From positions 39,372,210 to 39,436,209 of the forward strand of contig NW_023601104.1 of the NCBI RefSeq assembly GCF_014898055.3: a DNA stretch of 64,000 nt, written 5' to 3'. Below, piece by piece: positions 33,165-44,410 of this stretch. The notes below the pieces were generated by a model. It ran no database searches, was not told where the DNA came from, and was given only the letters and a program-made list of their open reading frames with translations. Position 1 is the stretch's first letter. Each line of letters starts with the position of its first letter. The position numbers were made by a program, and so were the translations under genes. The DNA is from Talpa occidentalis. Lineage: Eukaryota > Chordata > Mammalia > Eulipotyphla > Talpidae.

Positions 33165-33663
33165 ATTTCCCGGTCATAGACAGCCTCTCCTCATGGGGTC
33201 CTCACGTGGTAGAAGGCTGGTTTCCTTTCTTTTTCTGGTGTTGGCAGAACACCTTCCTACCCACTTTGATATCTGTTCAGGGATTTGTGATTTAACTAAC
33301 AAAAGACAAATTAATAAAATAGACCAAGTTATTCTTATACATACGGAGAGCACATACACGCAAAAAATGGTTCCCTGAAAGGGTAAAGATAAGGATGTAT
33401 ACAGCAGATTAACAGAGAATGGAAATGCAAGAATAGGAACTCTGTAAGATGCAAATGTGTGTTTTTGTTTATCTGGTAAGTTAAATGAGCTCTTAGGGGA
33501 AGAAATGGGAGGTAAGATAGTTGTGAGGTTGATTCACAGGGATGAGTGATATGACTTCTTCTTGGCCATAAAACTTCCCCCCAGAAGAGATTCACTGCAG
33601 CTTTGCCCTCAAAGACGTTTCTTCTATTCAGATAAGGGGAAGCTGTAAAAAAGCTTCTTTGCT

Positions 33664-33920
33664 GGGCCTCCCCCCTGGCGCAGTGGTTGAGAACTGGGTT
33701 GAGAAACTGCCCGCAGCCTCTACAGCACCGGTTCGATCCCCAACAGGGGCGAGGGTCCCACATGGTGTGCAGACCTCTCCTGCTGCCCACTGCTCCCCTC
33801 AGCAGTGTACTTCATGAGTGTGCCTGCTCTGCTTGCCCCTCTGGCTCTGGTGAATTCTCTAACCCTCCCTTGCTTCTGACTGTACCCAGTGCTTGTGTAA
33901 ATAAATAAATAAATCTTTAA
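33664..33920 (+). mobile_element. tRNA-derived SINE
   Basis: GGGCCTCCCCCCTGGCGCAG head to AAATAAATCTTTAAAG. Target duplication aaaaagcttctttgctg (33648 and 33928). Confidence 0.92.
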
Positions 33921-33929
33921 AGAAAAAAA

Positions 33930-35075
33930 AAGCTTCTTTGCTGACTCTTAATGGCTTCAATTTAAAATAATTTTTATATCAACTTAGGGACCCAACTAAG
34001 TAAGTCCTCACAGAGGTCAGTTTCTAATTTGTCCGTTATTCACTAAAGAGTGGGTACACAGAGATAACTAAGGCTCAGGGCCTGCCCTCAGGTGCCTGGG
34101 GGGCACAGATTGTCAGTCAGGCCAGTACCAACCAGGTGCTGGGTATGGCTGCAGGAAAGAAATCATTCTTTTGGCAACTTTGTAGTGAGAGACAAATTTC
34201 AGGCATTGGTCCAGCAAGATAGCAGACTCATGGTTCAGGTATGAACAGGCCTGTGTGACTCAGAGAAGGTATTTCAACATCGTCCTTCCCAGGGCATCCC
34301 TCACTATAAGGGGGCATTGTGCCTGTATGTGACCAATTTTTGGGATTTTAATCTACCTACACGTGAGCCATCAAACCTCATACATATTATCCTGGCCCTT
34401 GAGTCCATTGCAGAGGTGCATCCCCCCCCCCTTGTTTCAGGGTAATAGAGTCTGTGGAACTTGCTGATGCTTCTGCTGAACTAAGTCTAGGCTCCAAGTG
34501 GAGTTCATGCTACATCCTGTCTAAGACACTACTCCTAACTGCAAACAGACACATTTAGCACTGACTAGCCCTTTAGGGTGTTCTGCCTCTCTCCCTCTCA
34601 CATACTACTCACTTGTCCTCTCCTGGTCCTCCTGGAGTGAAGGGAGCCTCATGATCACCATATCTCAGGCAGAGAACTCTTCCTCACTCAGATTTATTAG
34701 ATTCCTAATGAGAAACCTGATCAATGTTACTTGTAGATAGTATAACCATATGACCAAGGGGTACCCCAAACTGCTAGTGGGTGCGCGTTCTAAGGCTTTC
34801 TGACCATCTGCGTGGAAAAAAGCAAGCAAAACAGATCTTAGTGTGAAATATCTTTAATAAATTTGCTGTGCATAGAGACAAATAATAAAACTAATAAAGA
34901 CTAATAAAACTCCAAGTGTTACCCATCCGTTAATGGATATTGCCCAGCCAAACAGTGCTTGACCCAAAGGAACACAGTTGAGGCCTAAAAGCGTGTCAAA
35001 AATCATCATGGTGGCAGGATAATGGGTATTATCTCAATTTCTGAATTTCTTCATGAAATCCCCATCATGGGTTTA
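33930..35075. other. No recognisable gene
   Basis: Unannotated sequence with possible ancient L2-like words near 34050-34140. No open frame of note. Confidence 0.4.
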
Positions 35076-35109
35076 GGGTAAATGTTTTTTTTTTTTTCTT
35101 CTTTTTTTA

Positions 35110-35378
35110 AAAAAATATTTATTTATTTATGCATACAAGAGTTGGGGTACAGGCCAGATATGGGGGGAGGAGGTGAGAAGATTCACCAGAGACAGCACCA
35201 GGAATAGAACAGGCAGATCCAATGAAATACACTGCTGAGGGGAGCAGCAGGCGAGCCAGGAGAGGTCTGCTGTGCCATGTGGGTTGCTCCCTAGCCAGTC
35301 GGGGATAGAACTCGTGCTGCAGAGGCTGCAGACTGCCCCACAGCACGTTGTTTAACCCCTTGCAAAACCAGGAAGGCC
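35110..35378 (-). mobile_element. tRNA-derived SINE
   Basis: AAATATTTATTTATTTATGCAT tail side to CCAGGAAGGCCC head, with flanking gggtaaatg repeats (about 35075 and 35381). Confidence 0.88.
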
Positions 35379-35454
35379 CAGGGTAAATGGTTTTCAAGCT
35401 TTTCTGTCCTCCCGGTTAAGTTTGCCCTGCCTGATGGGGCACCTACAGTTGCTA

Positions 35455-35880
35455 CATTGTTATAAGCTGTGCTGTTTACATTTGTGGGCCATGGGAGGAG
35501 TATTGAGATAGTCAGGAGAGAGGCAGCAGAGAGAAGGGGAGAAACAAAGCCAGAAGAGAGAGAGAGAAGCCCAGAGTGAAGACTTGCAGAGGGTTTGGGG
35601 GCCTGGGGGCCTGGGGGCCTGCCAGCCTCCTGGGCCCCCGCACCCCTGCCTGCTTCTATCTGTTTGCCACACTACATGTAAAGCTCAATAAAAGCCTGAG
35701 AAAGTCACCCAGGGCTCCAGGACTCCTCCTTTACCTAGTCTGGTCTGCTCGGATCATAGATAATCTGTTCTGTGCCCATCCTGCCCCTATGGTTACCTGT
35801 CAGAAACACAATCCCAGAAACACTGTAAAGGAAGAAATGGCCAAGAAACAAAGCCTCTAGGGACTTTCACATCTTTAGAC
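35455..35880 (+). mobile_element. Probable ERV LTR
   Basis: Contains three tandem GGGGGCCTG units (35596-35622), AGCTCAATAAAAGCCTGAG (polyadenylation signal near 35686) and a U5-like pyrimidine-rich stretch. Boundaries are uncertain. Confidence 0.5.
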
Positions 35881-36089
35881 TGTTTTCCAGCTTCTATCCT
35901 CCAAGGAACTGGAATATGTTTTACTTTGAACTTCACATATATATTCCCACCTGCTATTCCTTATGGACACACAGGCAATTCTTTTAGGAACACAGAGGTC
36001 ACCACTATGAATCGACCCCAGAAGGTCTGTGCATTTAGGAATCGCACCTCTAATACTAGACCTGCCCTACTACCTACAGACATGACAAA

Positions 36090-36360
36090 ACATTGCAAGA
36101 GACTCATGTAGAAACCCAATTCTATCACCAACAGGTGAAGGCCACCTCAGAACAACATCTTTCTGAACAACTGTACCATCCTCTTCAGCCAAGAGATTTT
36201 ACCTATTGGAAAAGACAGAAGAGACAAACTGTTCGTGAGCCTGGTTGGAAGCACCTTATCAGGCAGGACTAACGACAATGTCACAGCAGCGAAACTCCAG
36301 GGAGTCAGTCATTGGATTCACGGTGCACAACTAAAGAAGTCTCCTGCCCAGCATTTTAGA
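36090..36360 (+). pseudogene. ERV integrase C-terminal remnant (class I-like)
   Basis: In translation, HPLQPRDFTYWKRQKRQT, a WK motif and LQGVSHWIHGAQLKKSP-like words match the C-terminal domain of gammaretrovirus-like integrases. Frame is interrupted by a stop and a frameshift. No other pol domain is recognisable around it. Confidence 0.6.
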
Positions 36361-36369
36361 TCCCCGAAG

Positions 36370-36600
36370 GACAGTTCCTCCAAGCAGAACCTCCCTCTCT
36401 GAAGGGGTCTCCCATGGCCCTCCATCCAAGAAACAAGGCCTTGCTTTAAATAAGTCATTTGTTTAGAAATTGTGTCAGTCTTCCAGCTCCTGCTCTTCTC
36501 CTTGTGTTAGTCATCAGTGACAAGGAACAAAACTGTGCCATTCCAGCTGAGGATATCTTGTCCAGAGACAAGCCACATAAGCCACCTGGGACGAGCTAAC
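36370..36600 (+). repeat. Block Y fragment (third copy)
   Basis: CTCTCTGAAGGGGTCTCCCATG, CAAGGCCTTGCTTTAAAT and AGTCATCAGTGACAAGGA match 44690-44910 and 6210-6450. Confidence 0.85.
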
Positions 36601-37175
36601 ATGGACCATCCGCGCGCACCGTCCAGTGGAAACGCCCAGGACGCGTCACACCGCCCTGCTCAGCGCCCAGGCGGGTCTCCAGCAGGAGAAAGTCACCCGA
36701 AGAGCTGACGCAATGACACCTGAAACCACCAAATGAGCGGCCAGATTTGGCCTCAAGGAGACACTTTGCTCTTGGCACAGAAAAGGGGCGCGCTCCAGGG
36801 CGCTGCTCCTCCCCCCGCCCGGCTGCACCCCCACCCCACTGCGGGGGCTCCTCAGCGCGCAGGGCGCGTCCTTCTGCGGGGAGAGCGCGCATCCCGGGGC
36901 GGCGCGGAGCAGGAGACAAAGCTGGGGATCCGCTCGTGGCGGGAGGGTAAGAATCTTGCGCTTTGCAACAGACCTGTTTTTGAGATATTTGAATCCCACG
37001 TGTCTGTTTTTCTGTTTTTTAACTCCGGACTCGAGTTTTTTAAAGATCAAGCCCCCTCAGCCTAAGGCAGCCTGAGCTCCCGCGCGCAGCAAGCCCGTGG
37101 CGCCCTCTGCCGGCCAGCGCTGCGGCTGCGCCTCTGAGGAGAAGGAGGTGGAGCTGCCAGGGCGAAGCAGAGAAT
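36600..37175. other. GC-rich block with a partial copy at 51 kb
   Basis: GC- and CpG-rich to about 36940. The stretch 37085-37170 (GTGGCGCCCTCTGCCGG...) recurs, diverged, at 51068-51155. No gene identified. Confidence 0.45.
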
Positions 37176-37199
37176 GGCCTGGATAAACCTTTCACGTGT

Positions 37200-37425
37200 T
37201 CTTGGGCTATGTTAGGTCTCTCCTCCTTCTTCTCCGTGTTGTTCCCCTTCTTTTCTGCTGCCCCTCACGCCCAGATTCTTCCCCTTAAACCTGTGAAGCC
37301 CACACTGCTCCAGGCAGCACCAAACAGCTCACAGGCCTGGTGCTCACAAGGTGGAGTTTTGTCTCCCCTGAACCAATCTAGGCTGCCCCTTAGTATAAAC
37401 AAAGCTAGACACCCAGGTAACTGAC
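37200..37425 (+). repeat. Repeat pair with 38205-38400
   Basis: TTAGGTCTCTC, CCCCTTAAACCTGTGAAGCC and CCAATCTAGGCTGCCC occur in the same order at both sites. No coding content. Confidence 0.75.
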
Positions 37426-37429
37426 CATA

Positions 37430-37620
37430 GGTTGTCCCTGGAGCTGCTTCTGCTTGAAGATTGGAGAGGAAGGAGCGGGAGGGGAGAGGCCAGCACAGAG
37501 ACAGCTTGGCCCAGGCAGGGCCCAGCGCAGGGTAGAGCTTGCCCAGCTGCGAAGAGACCCTGTAGGGCTGGAGAAGGAACAGCCCCAAGCTGGGGGAGAA
37601 GGAAGACATGTGATGCCAGG
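37430..37620 (+). repeat. Inverted fragment of the RNase intron
   Basis: Reverse-complement match to the intron between non-coding and coding exons of the RNase units (42785-42975): GGAGCTGCTTCTGCTTGA, TAGAGCTTGCC, AGAGACCC.GTAGGGCTGG. So a piece of a third RNase unit sits here in opposite orientation. Confidence 0.8.
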
Positions 37621-38204
37621 AAATATGATGTTCTCTATTTTTCTCTCCAAAAGGGGTTTTGGTCCCTCCTTTCTTCCTCTGTAACCAGAAGACCCGAGTT
37701 TAGGCCACCTGTCACCACCGAATGCCAATAAAGTAGAGACAGGAATTGAATCTTGAAAGTGCATTTTAATCAGGCAGCCAGCAATCTGGAAGAAGGGGGG
37801 TTAACACCCTAAAGAAACCACCTTAACATTTCATTTCCAGCAGCCTTTTTATAGTGAGTTGAACAAAGACAGTTCATCAGTAAGCAGCCTTCACGGCTAC
37901 CAGGAGATTGTGATGTCCAGCCCCCGGAGCTCCTTATCTCCCTCCTGGACACCTGGCCTCAGGCTGGTCCCACTGTGCTGAGGCTGGTCTTCAGACAGCA
38001 CTGGCTCCCCTCACTCCTCCAGCTGTGTCCTTGAGCTAGAAAATTAGCTCAGAGCAGCAGACCATAAACAATATGAGTCTGCACATTTCCTGCTATACCA
38101 GCTGAGTGTCTTCCCTGATCCCCCCACCCCTCCCTAGCCCCTATCACCTCTCCAAAACCCTTGGCCACAAATTCTAATGTAGATATACCTGCCCCATATT
38201 TTGG

Positions 38205-38760
38205 CTATGTTAGGTCTCTCATTCTCCTCCATACTCGCCTCCCTCCATGCCAGCTCTATCCCCTTAAACCTGTGAAGCCCACACAGCTCCAGGCAGCACA
38301 CAACAGGTCAGAGGCCTAGGGTCCACAGGGCGGAGTTTAGTCCCGCCTGACCCAATCTAGGCTGCCCATTACTGTTAATCTGAGCTACCATGGTCATAAT
38401 AATATTACAGAGACACAGGAGGTGGGGTGAGAAGTGTCCTGCTGTGTCCAACTGGAAGGCTGTCCAGTTCTGGAAATGAGGGGGACTGCCTGAACCAGGA
38501 AGATAAGGAAGCCATTATTTTGGCAATTGTGTCCCCCGGCCACTTCCTGTTCAACCTTCACCCTACTCCAGGAGCTTGAAAATGAGCATGTGGAAGGTTT
38601 ATCTACATGACAACCTGTCCTGTGGGTAGGGGTTATTTAGTAGAACTAAGAGAGACCAAAATCCCAAATCCCTTTTGGAGAAAAAATAGAGAACATATAT
38701 CATGACATCATATTTCTCCCTCCAGATTGATGGTGACAGAATTGAGTTAAACAGTGGGGC
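38205..38760 (+). repeat. Repeat plus upstream remnant of an RNase unit
   Basis: 38205-38400 pairs with 37200-37425. 38460-38700 matches 31330-31590 and 43440-43710 (GACTGCCTGAACCAGGAAG, CCCTTTTGGAGAAAAAATAG), i.e. the flank upstream of the RNase promoter. Confidence 0.75.
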
Positions 38761-38879
38761 ACTCAGCTACTGTCACAGAGAATGGCGCTGCGGGGAAACC
38801 CCTCACATATCCACTGTCACAAGAGTCATGAAGAAGAGAATCGAGTGAGAACGAAGAGGAACACAATAGAGAGGCTGGT

Positions 38880-39250
38880 CATTCCCAACTCAAATCTATA
38901 ATGAAATAAATGAAAAGGAAACAAAAGATGATGCAAGAGATCAGTGAAACCAAGAGCTGTTTTTTAAAAAGATAAGCAAATTGACAACCCTCTGCTCTAC
39001 TCACTAAGAGAAAACCCTAATAAAAAGAGTCAGAACTGAAAGAGGTGGAGTCACAACAGATACTGCAGAAATACAGAGGATCATGTGAGACTACTACAAA
39101 CATCATTACAAACGAACTGACAGGGAAGAAAAAATTGACACATTTTTAGAAACATAAAACCTTCCAAGACACAACCAGGAAAGACTAGACAGCTTGAACA
39201 GACCACACCACACAATTGAGTCAGTAATCAAATCTCCATAAGGACACAAG
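38880..39250 (+). mobile_element. Old L1 ORF2 fragment
   Basis: Translated words such as ISETKS.FLKR, REN and YYKHHYK, plus A-rich sense-strand composition, are typical of the L1 reverse-transcriptase region. Many stops. Confidence 0.65.
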
Positions 39251-39254
39251 CTGA

Positions 39255-40520
39255 GGACCATATGCCTTGTGACAGGATTGTCACTTCCCTGGAAGGGTGG
39301 CAGGGCGGTGTTGTCATGGCCATGGGAATGGGCTCAATTTTTCCTGCCCCCTCTTCCATGTCACCAAATCTCAGAGTCCTGAGATTTCATCTCCCTGCAG
39401 GTGGTGAACTCCCGGCAGGGGGCAGCTGGAGAAAAGGAAGGAGCAGGGTGTGGTAAGGAGAGGAGGACAGACCTGGGAGGGGCTCTTCCTGTCCTGGGTT
39501 TGGTGCTTTGGGCAACTTGTCAGATTGGCAAGACACTGGCAGCTCCATCCTGGCCTTGTGATCGATTGTCCACTTTGGACAGTGCATTAAAATTTGGGTC
39601 TCTCCTCTCCCACCCTTTTGAGCCCTGACCAACCTACTGATTTTTTTTCCTTCCCCCCAGGAGGTGCTTTGGACTCATTCTCTGGCTCAGCTGTGCACTT
39701 GGCCTGTTTGCCCTGATATTTCTCCACAGAGACTTGGGAGGTTGAAGATTGATTGGGAGCATCTTCCCTCCTCTTCTGAGGATTATCATTGTTTTTAGAA
39801 AAAACATTGGATCTGATCATATTTGCTTTCAAGTAGACACACATTTGAACATGTTACCACACAAGTTAAGATTTAACTTCTGGAAAGGGTGAGCTTCCTG
39901 ATGTGTGGGCTAGCAGCACGGTCCCCGGAGCAGACTCCAGAGTGTCCATGACTGAGGTTTCTCTCCTGGTGTGCGCTGACGCCGCCAGGACAGGTGCCCT
40001 CTCCCCTCTGCCAGGGTCCCCTACTCAGAGCACATCCCCACCCCACAGGCTCTCTGGTATGCAGGGCTGCGCCTGGACCAGCTTCCTCCACACCGCTGGA
40101 TCCCCAGATGGAGACCCCCAGGGATCCTAGGTGAGGACCAAAAGAGAGCAGATGACTGTGAGACTGAGATGCAACCAAACTCCATCTGAGTCTGCTTACA
40201 CCCTCTACAGTGTCGACTTAGCAGGAGGGAAAATGAGGAGTTTGGGGTTAGTAAGAAGAGTAAGATGAACTGAAGAATAATTCTGGCTAAAGGAAATAAC
40301 ACATGAAGATACTTGAAATTTCCTTCATGAAAACCCCCACCCTCCAATGCACCCCACCCTAACGAAGGAACAAGATCTCCATTTCCACATGCAGGCATCC
40401 CAGTCCCTCTCACCTGCAGGGCTTCTCCTCACACAGATGCCCCCAGGGCTAGGAATTCATGTTACTAAAAAAGAAAAGCACAGTCACAACAATTACAAAT
40501 GCTAAAGACAAAGACAGACC
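39255..40520. other. No recognisable gene
   Basis: Open frames up to about 130 codons overlap on both strands and resemble nothing known. No named repeat. Confidence 0.4.
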
Positions 40521-41696
40521 TGGTCCAGGTGATTGAATGGCCTGTCTCTCTCCAGGGGCAACTGTAAACTGGGTCAAGGGAAATGAAGAAGTGGGGACAG
40601 TAAAGTCCAGTCTTCTTTCTCAGTGCCTGTAGAGAAGGGCTGCCAAGAAGGGAGCAGTATGACCACAAGCCCACAGGCTGGAACATGGGGACGAGGTGCC
40701 AGGGAGCTCAGGGAGCAGCCAGACCCCGCAGCCCAGGGAAGGAGGGAGACACAAGAATTCCCTTCTAGGGGCCCCAGCAGGAAGAAGAACAATGACTGGG
40801 CAGCCATAGCCCTGGCTGTGCGGAGAGGAGCAGCTGGACAGCGGCAGCTCATGGGTCCGTCTGAGTCTCCAGAGGCTACTGAGTCAGAGGCAGGGGTGAC
40901 CTCAGACAGGGATGGGCAGTGGGTGGCACATTCACCTCCCCCCCCACTCTGGTGCCCTCCACAGAGGCAAAGACTGTCCAAGCACCTCCCTCCTCAGACA
41001 TGCATCTGGGGCACTGCAGGCAGGGGCTGCCAGTTAGAGCAGGTGCACAATCTGGAACCCATTTGCCCTCAATTGATGGTCTCACAGTCCCTTCTGCTCC
41101 TACATGTGATGTTTGACTCTTCAATAAAGAGGTTTCATATTTCTGATTTAGTACTGGCTCACTCAAAGAAAACAGAAGTAGAAATTTAGGATCATAACTC
41201 CACAGATCCCTCCTCCCTACCCTGAAGCTGAACAGGGTCCCCTGACATCCTGCTGTTCTTCCCAGGAAAGGGAAGAACTTCTGAGCCTCACCCTGTGTCA
41301 GGTCACCCAGCAGGACAGTGTCCTAGATTGTATCTCATTTAAAATTTTTCTTGTTTTTTTTTAAGAGATAACATTGGTTTTCACACCACTTATGATTCTT
41401 GATACAGGGTTACCCCTCTTTATATGTATGTTACCAACTACACCCTGTGACCAGGGCACCCACAATCCCAAGCTTCCTTCTATCTGAAACAGCGCACACT
41501 TAAAATTCCATCCGGGCTTCACAGAATCTCTAGGAAAGGAGTGTTTTCAGGTCACTGAAAACTAGGGTCAGAAGAGCAGGCACTTGATTTCTCCCCATGC
41601 TGCTTCCCAGAGCTCCCCAAAACCCGGCTCTCAGCCCTGCAGAGAAGCATCACACAGACAGGCTCTGGCTGGGGCAGCTTCAGGATGCAAGTGCGT

Positions 41697-41702
41697 TTTA
41701 TT
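41697..41702 (-). terminator. Polyadenylation signal of the pseudogene
   Basis: Plus-strand TTTATT, the counterpart of 29561-29566. Confidence 0.7.
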
Positions 41703-41926
41703 GAAAGAAGCAGTGAGGAGGCTAAGGGGGCTCCACACAAGCCTGTCCCACCCCCCCACCCCAAAGCCACATGTTGCAAGCCTCAGGCAGGGATGCTGGT
41801 GTCAGATGGCCAGGAGCCCAACTTGGGTTATTCCCATTTGGGCAAAGAGGGAAAAGCTCCGGAGAGTAGGGGCCATGGGGATGGGTGGGGGTGGGGTGCA
41901 TCTCTATCAGGCCTCAGAGGAGACCC

Positions 41927-42360
41927 TCATGGAATGTAATGATCATAGTGGATGGGTTCAAGTGGGTTCCCTGCACATGCAATGACGACGTGGCTCCTTT
42001 TGTTAGTGGTGTTGAAATTGGAGGTCGGACTATTCTTGGCACACTCTGTGATGCTCATTGGGGAACTGCTCTTGTGACAGTTGTCCCCGTCCTGTTGCAG
42101 GGGATGTTTGGCTCGCGGCAGACAGCCTGGACAGCCGTCAGGGGCTCGTGCACAAATGTGTTGAACAACTTCGTTGAAATATTCCGGCTACTCATCATCT
42201 GGTCGCAGTAGATGCGGCCAAAGGGGCCCGTTCCTTAATCCACGTGCTGCCACTGGAACCTCTGGGCCGGAGTCTCCCTCGGCTAGGATGGCTGGGCCCC
42301 TTCGAGCACCAGCAACACCAGGACCAGCAGTGAGAACAGGACAAGGGACTTCAGAGCCAT
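41927..42360 (-). pseudogene. RNASE1-like pseudogene
   Basis: Orthologous position to the intact gene of unit 1, with the same start context. Codon 26 is TAG just after the signal peptide, a second stop follows near the His12 region, and a 1-base deletion in the Cys65-Cys72 segment shifts the frame (span 434 bases, not a multiple of three). Like the intact paralogue it reads straight from the Cys40 position (here Phe) into NTFVHE, with no Lys41, and has only 21 residues between the Cys84 and Cys110 positions, with no Cys95. Promoter TATA, exon-1 donor and polyadenylation signal are still present. Confidence 0.92.
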
Positions 42361-42990
42361 GGTGGCCGCGCTCCCCTGGAGGCCCCACCTGGGAGAAGAG
42401 AGGAGAAAAGCCGCCCCTGAGGAGAAGGACCCCGCTCCCCCCGCTGGGCTCCAGGTTACAGGTGCCCCTTAGATCAGCAAGAAACCACCTTCTTCCTGAG
42501 ATCTGCCAAGTCATCAGACACTACTGTTCTCAAAAGCATTTTCTCCTGCTTGCTAGAGACACTCCATCCTCCCCTCTGTGGGTGAGCGCCAAAGTGACTA
42601 AACCCTGGCAGTCCTGTCTGTGACTACTGAGCTGTTTTGATGTAAAATACATGTGTGCCCCATGCTCAACTGCCTCATTAGAGGATCCTTTCCAATAAAG
42701 CCTGAGCTGCCCTGACACTCAGGATCAGGCTGACAGACCCCGCTGTCCTCCAGCTCAAGGACACTCAACCCAGTGCCTGACACTGGCCTCAGAGAGATGC
42801 CATGTGCTGCACAGAGAGATGCTCCCCTTGCCCAGCCTGGGGCTGCTCCTTCCCCAGCCCACGGGGTCTCTTTGCAGCTGGCAAGCTCTACCCAGGCCCC
42901 AACTGCCTGCCCCAACCTGTCTCCCCTCCTGCTCCTGCCTCTCCACCCTCAAGCAGAAGCAGCTCCAGAGACCACCTGGTGGGCACTCAC

Positions 42991-43035
42991 CTGGGCCTCT
43001 AGCTTGGTCTCTGGAGAATGGAAGCCAGTTTCTGC
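42991..43035 (-). other. Non-coding exon 1 relic of the pseudogene
   Basis: Donor GTGAGT preserved (plus-strand ACTCAC 42985-42990), aligned with exon 1 of unit 1. The 5' end is estimated from the TATA position. Confidence 0.55.
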
Positions 43036-43061
43036 AATTCTGGGGTCCCTGGAGTTCAGAT

Positions 43062-43067
43062 CTTATA
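43062..43067 (-). promoter_or_regulatory. TATA box of the RNase pseudogene
   Basis: TATAAG on the minus strand in the same setting as 30912-30917. Confidence 0.6.
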
Positions 43068-43814
43068 GAGTGTACAAGGGGCGTGACTTCCAAGAAGAGA
43101 AGAGTGGGAGGAGCATCAGAGGTTGAGTCCACAGGAGGAGGAGGACAATGTGAGAAGGGGCACTTGTCCAGGCTTCCCTCTGCTGGGAAGGCCTCTCTCC
43201 CACGTGGATCATCTGTTTGCTGATCATACAGCACTGATGCCTGAAACCTAGCCTACTCCTGGCTTTCTTTCTGTGGCCATTTTCAACAATTAGCTCTTGG
43301 AGTTAACAAAGGGCCTGTAACTTGTGATCTCAGGGGAGTGAGGGATGGAAGCCTCTCTCTGTCCAGGAGTCCTGGAACAGCTTGGACTGGAATCCACATC
43401 TCCCCATAGTAGTTTTCCTGGAGACAGAGGGGGAAGAGAGGTGTCCAGCTGTGCCCACATAGAAAGCTTCCCATCCTGGAGAAAAAGGGAGGAGAGCCTG
43501 AACCAGGAAGAGAAGGAAGTCTCTGTTTTTGCAATGGGCCTCCCCAGTCCTGGCCACTTTCTGCCCACCCTTCACCCCCAATACAGAAGGTTGAAATTTT
43601 TTGTTGGCAAGTTTACTATAGTGACAGTTTGTCCTGGGAGTAGGGCAAAATAGAGGAAATAAAATAAAATTAACTCTAAATCACTTTTGGAGAAAAAATA
43701 GAGAACATCTGTAAAAAGAGAGTGATTTGTTTCATTTTAGTTTTATGTTTTCTACTGAGTGACAATTTAAATAACTAGGACATAAATATACCAAAATCTT
43801 CCTCCGTTCTCTGG

Positions 43815-44025
43815 ATTTAGACAGTCTCAGTTCAAATTCTGATGTGGCACCTTAAGAGCAGGGCAAATTATAGAATTTAATTTCCCTCACTGAATTGCCT
43901 CATTTCTAAGATGGGGCTGTTCACATGAACCTCTGAGATTTGTTACTAGGACAAAATAAAGCAGACACATAAGCTTAGAGCAGTGCCTAAAGCATCAATA
44001 TATGTAACTATGTGATTGTTGACTT
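43815..44025 (-). repeat. MIR SINE, unit 2 copy
   Basis: Same element as 31700-31920. Confidence 0.7.
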
Positions 44026-44410
44026 GGGGAGGAGGTTGAAAACTTCCCTAAGAATTGGGTTCAACAGCAGTGGGCCGAGCCCTCTGAGATGCTGTCTACA
44101 CAGGGTGCAGTCTAGGGACACCACACTTGATTTGCTCAAAACCTGAGCTGTGATTAGCAGGTACTTTTGAAGCTCTGGGAACAGAAGAGCGAGACCTGCT
44201 GGGAAGAACAGAATGATTTAAATGTTTTTTTTTTATTATTTTGAGATGATATCCAAGAAATCTATAAAGTCAACATTATTGTCTTATGTACACGGATTTG
44301 GATATGGACGTGGGGCCAGGAAAGACTTGGTGGAATGAATTTTAGTTTCATGCTCCTTCTCTCCCCCACACCCAACATCTACTCAGGTTTTGTCTGTTCT
44401 TAGTCTTCAA

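Larger units (their letters stand above)
40525..44410. repeat. RNASE duplication unit 2
   Basis: Direct copy of 27935-32323 with substitutions and small indels, without the LTR found at 28769-29231. It carries the RNase pseudogene and runs on into block Y. Confidence 0.9.

Noticed and set aside
37380..37610. Possible fourth RNase coding exon on the plus strand
   Set aside because: Only intron sequence matches; no CKxxNTF-, H12- or H119-like peptide is encoded.
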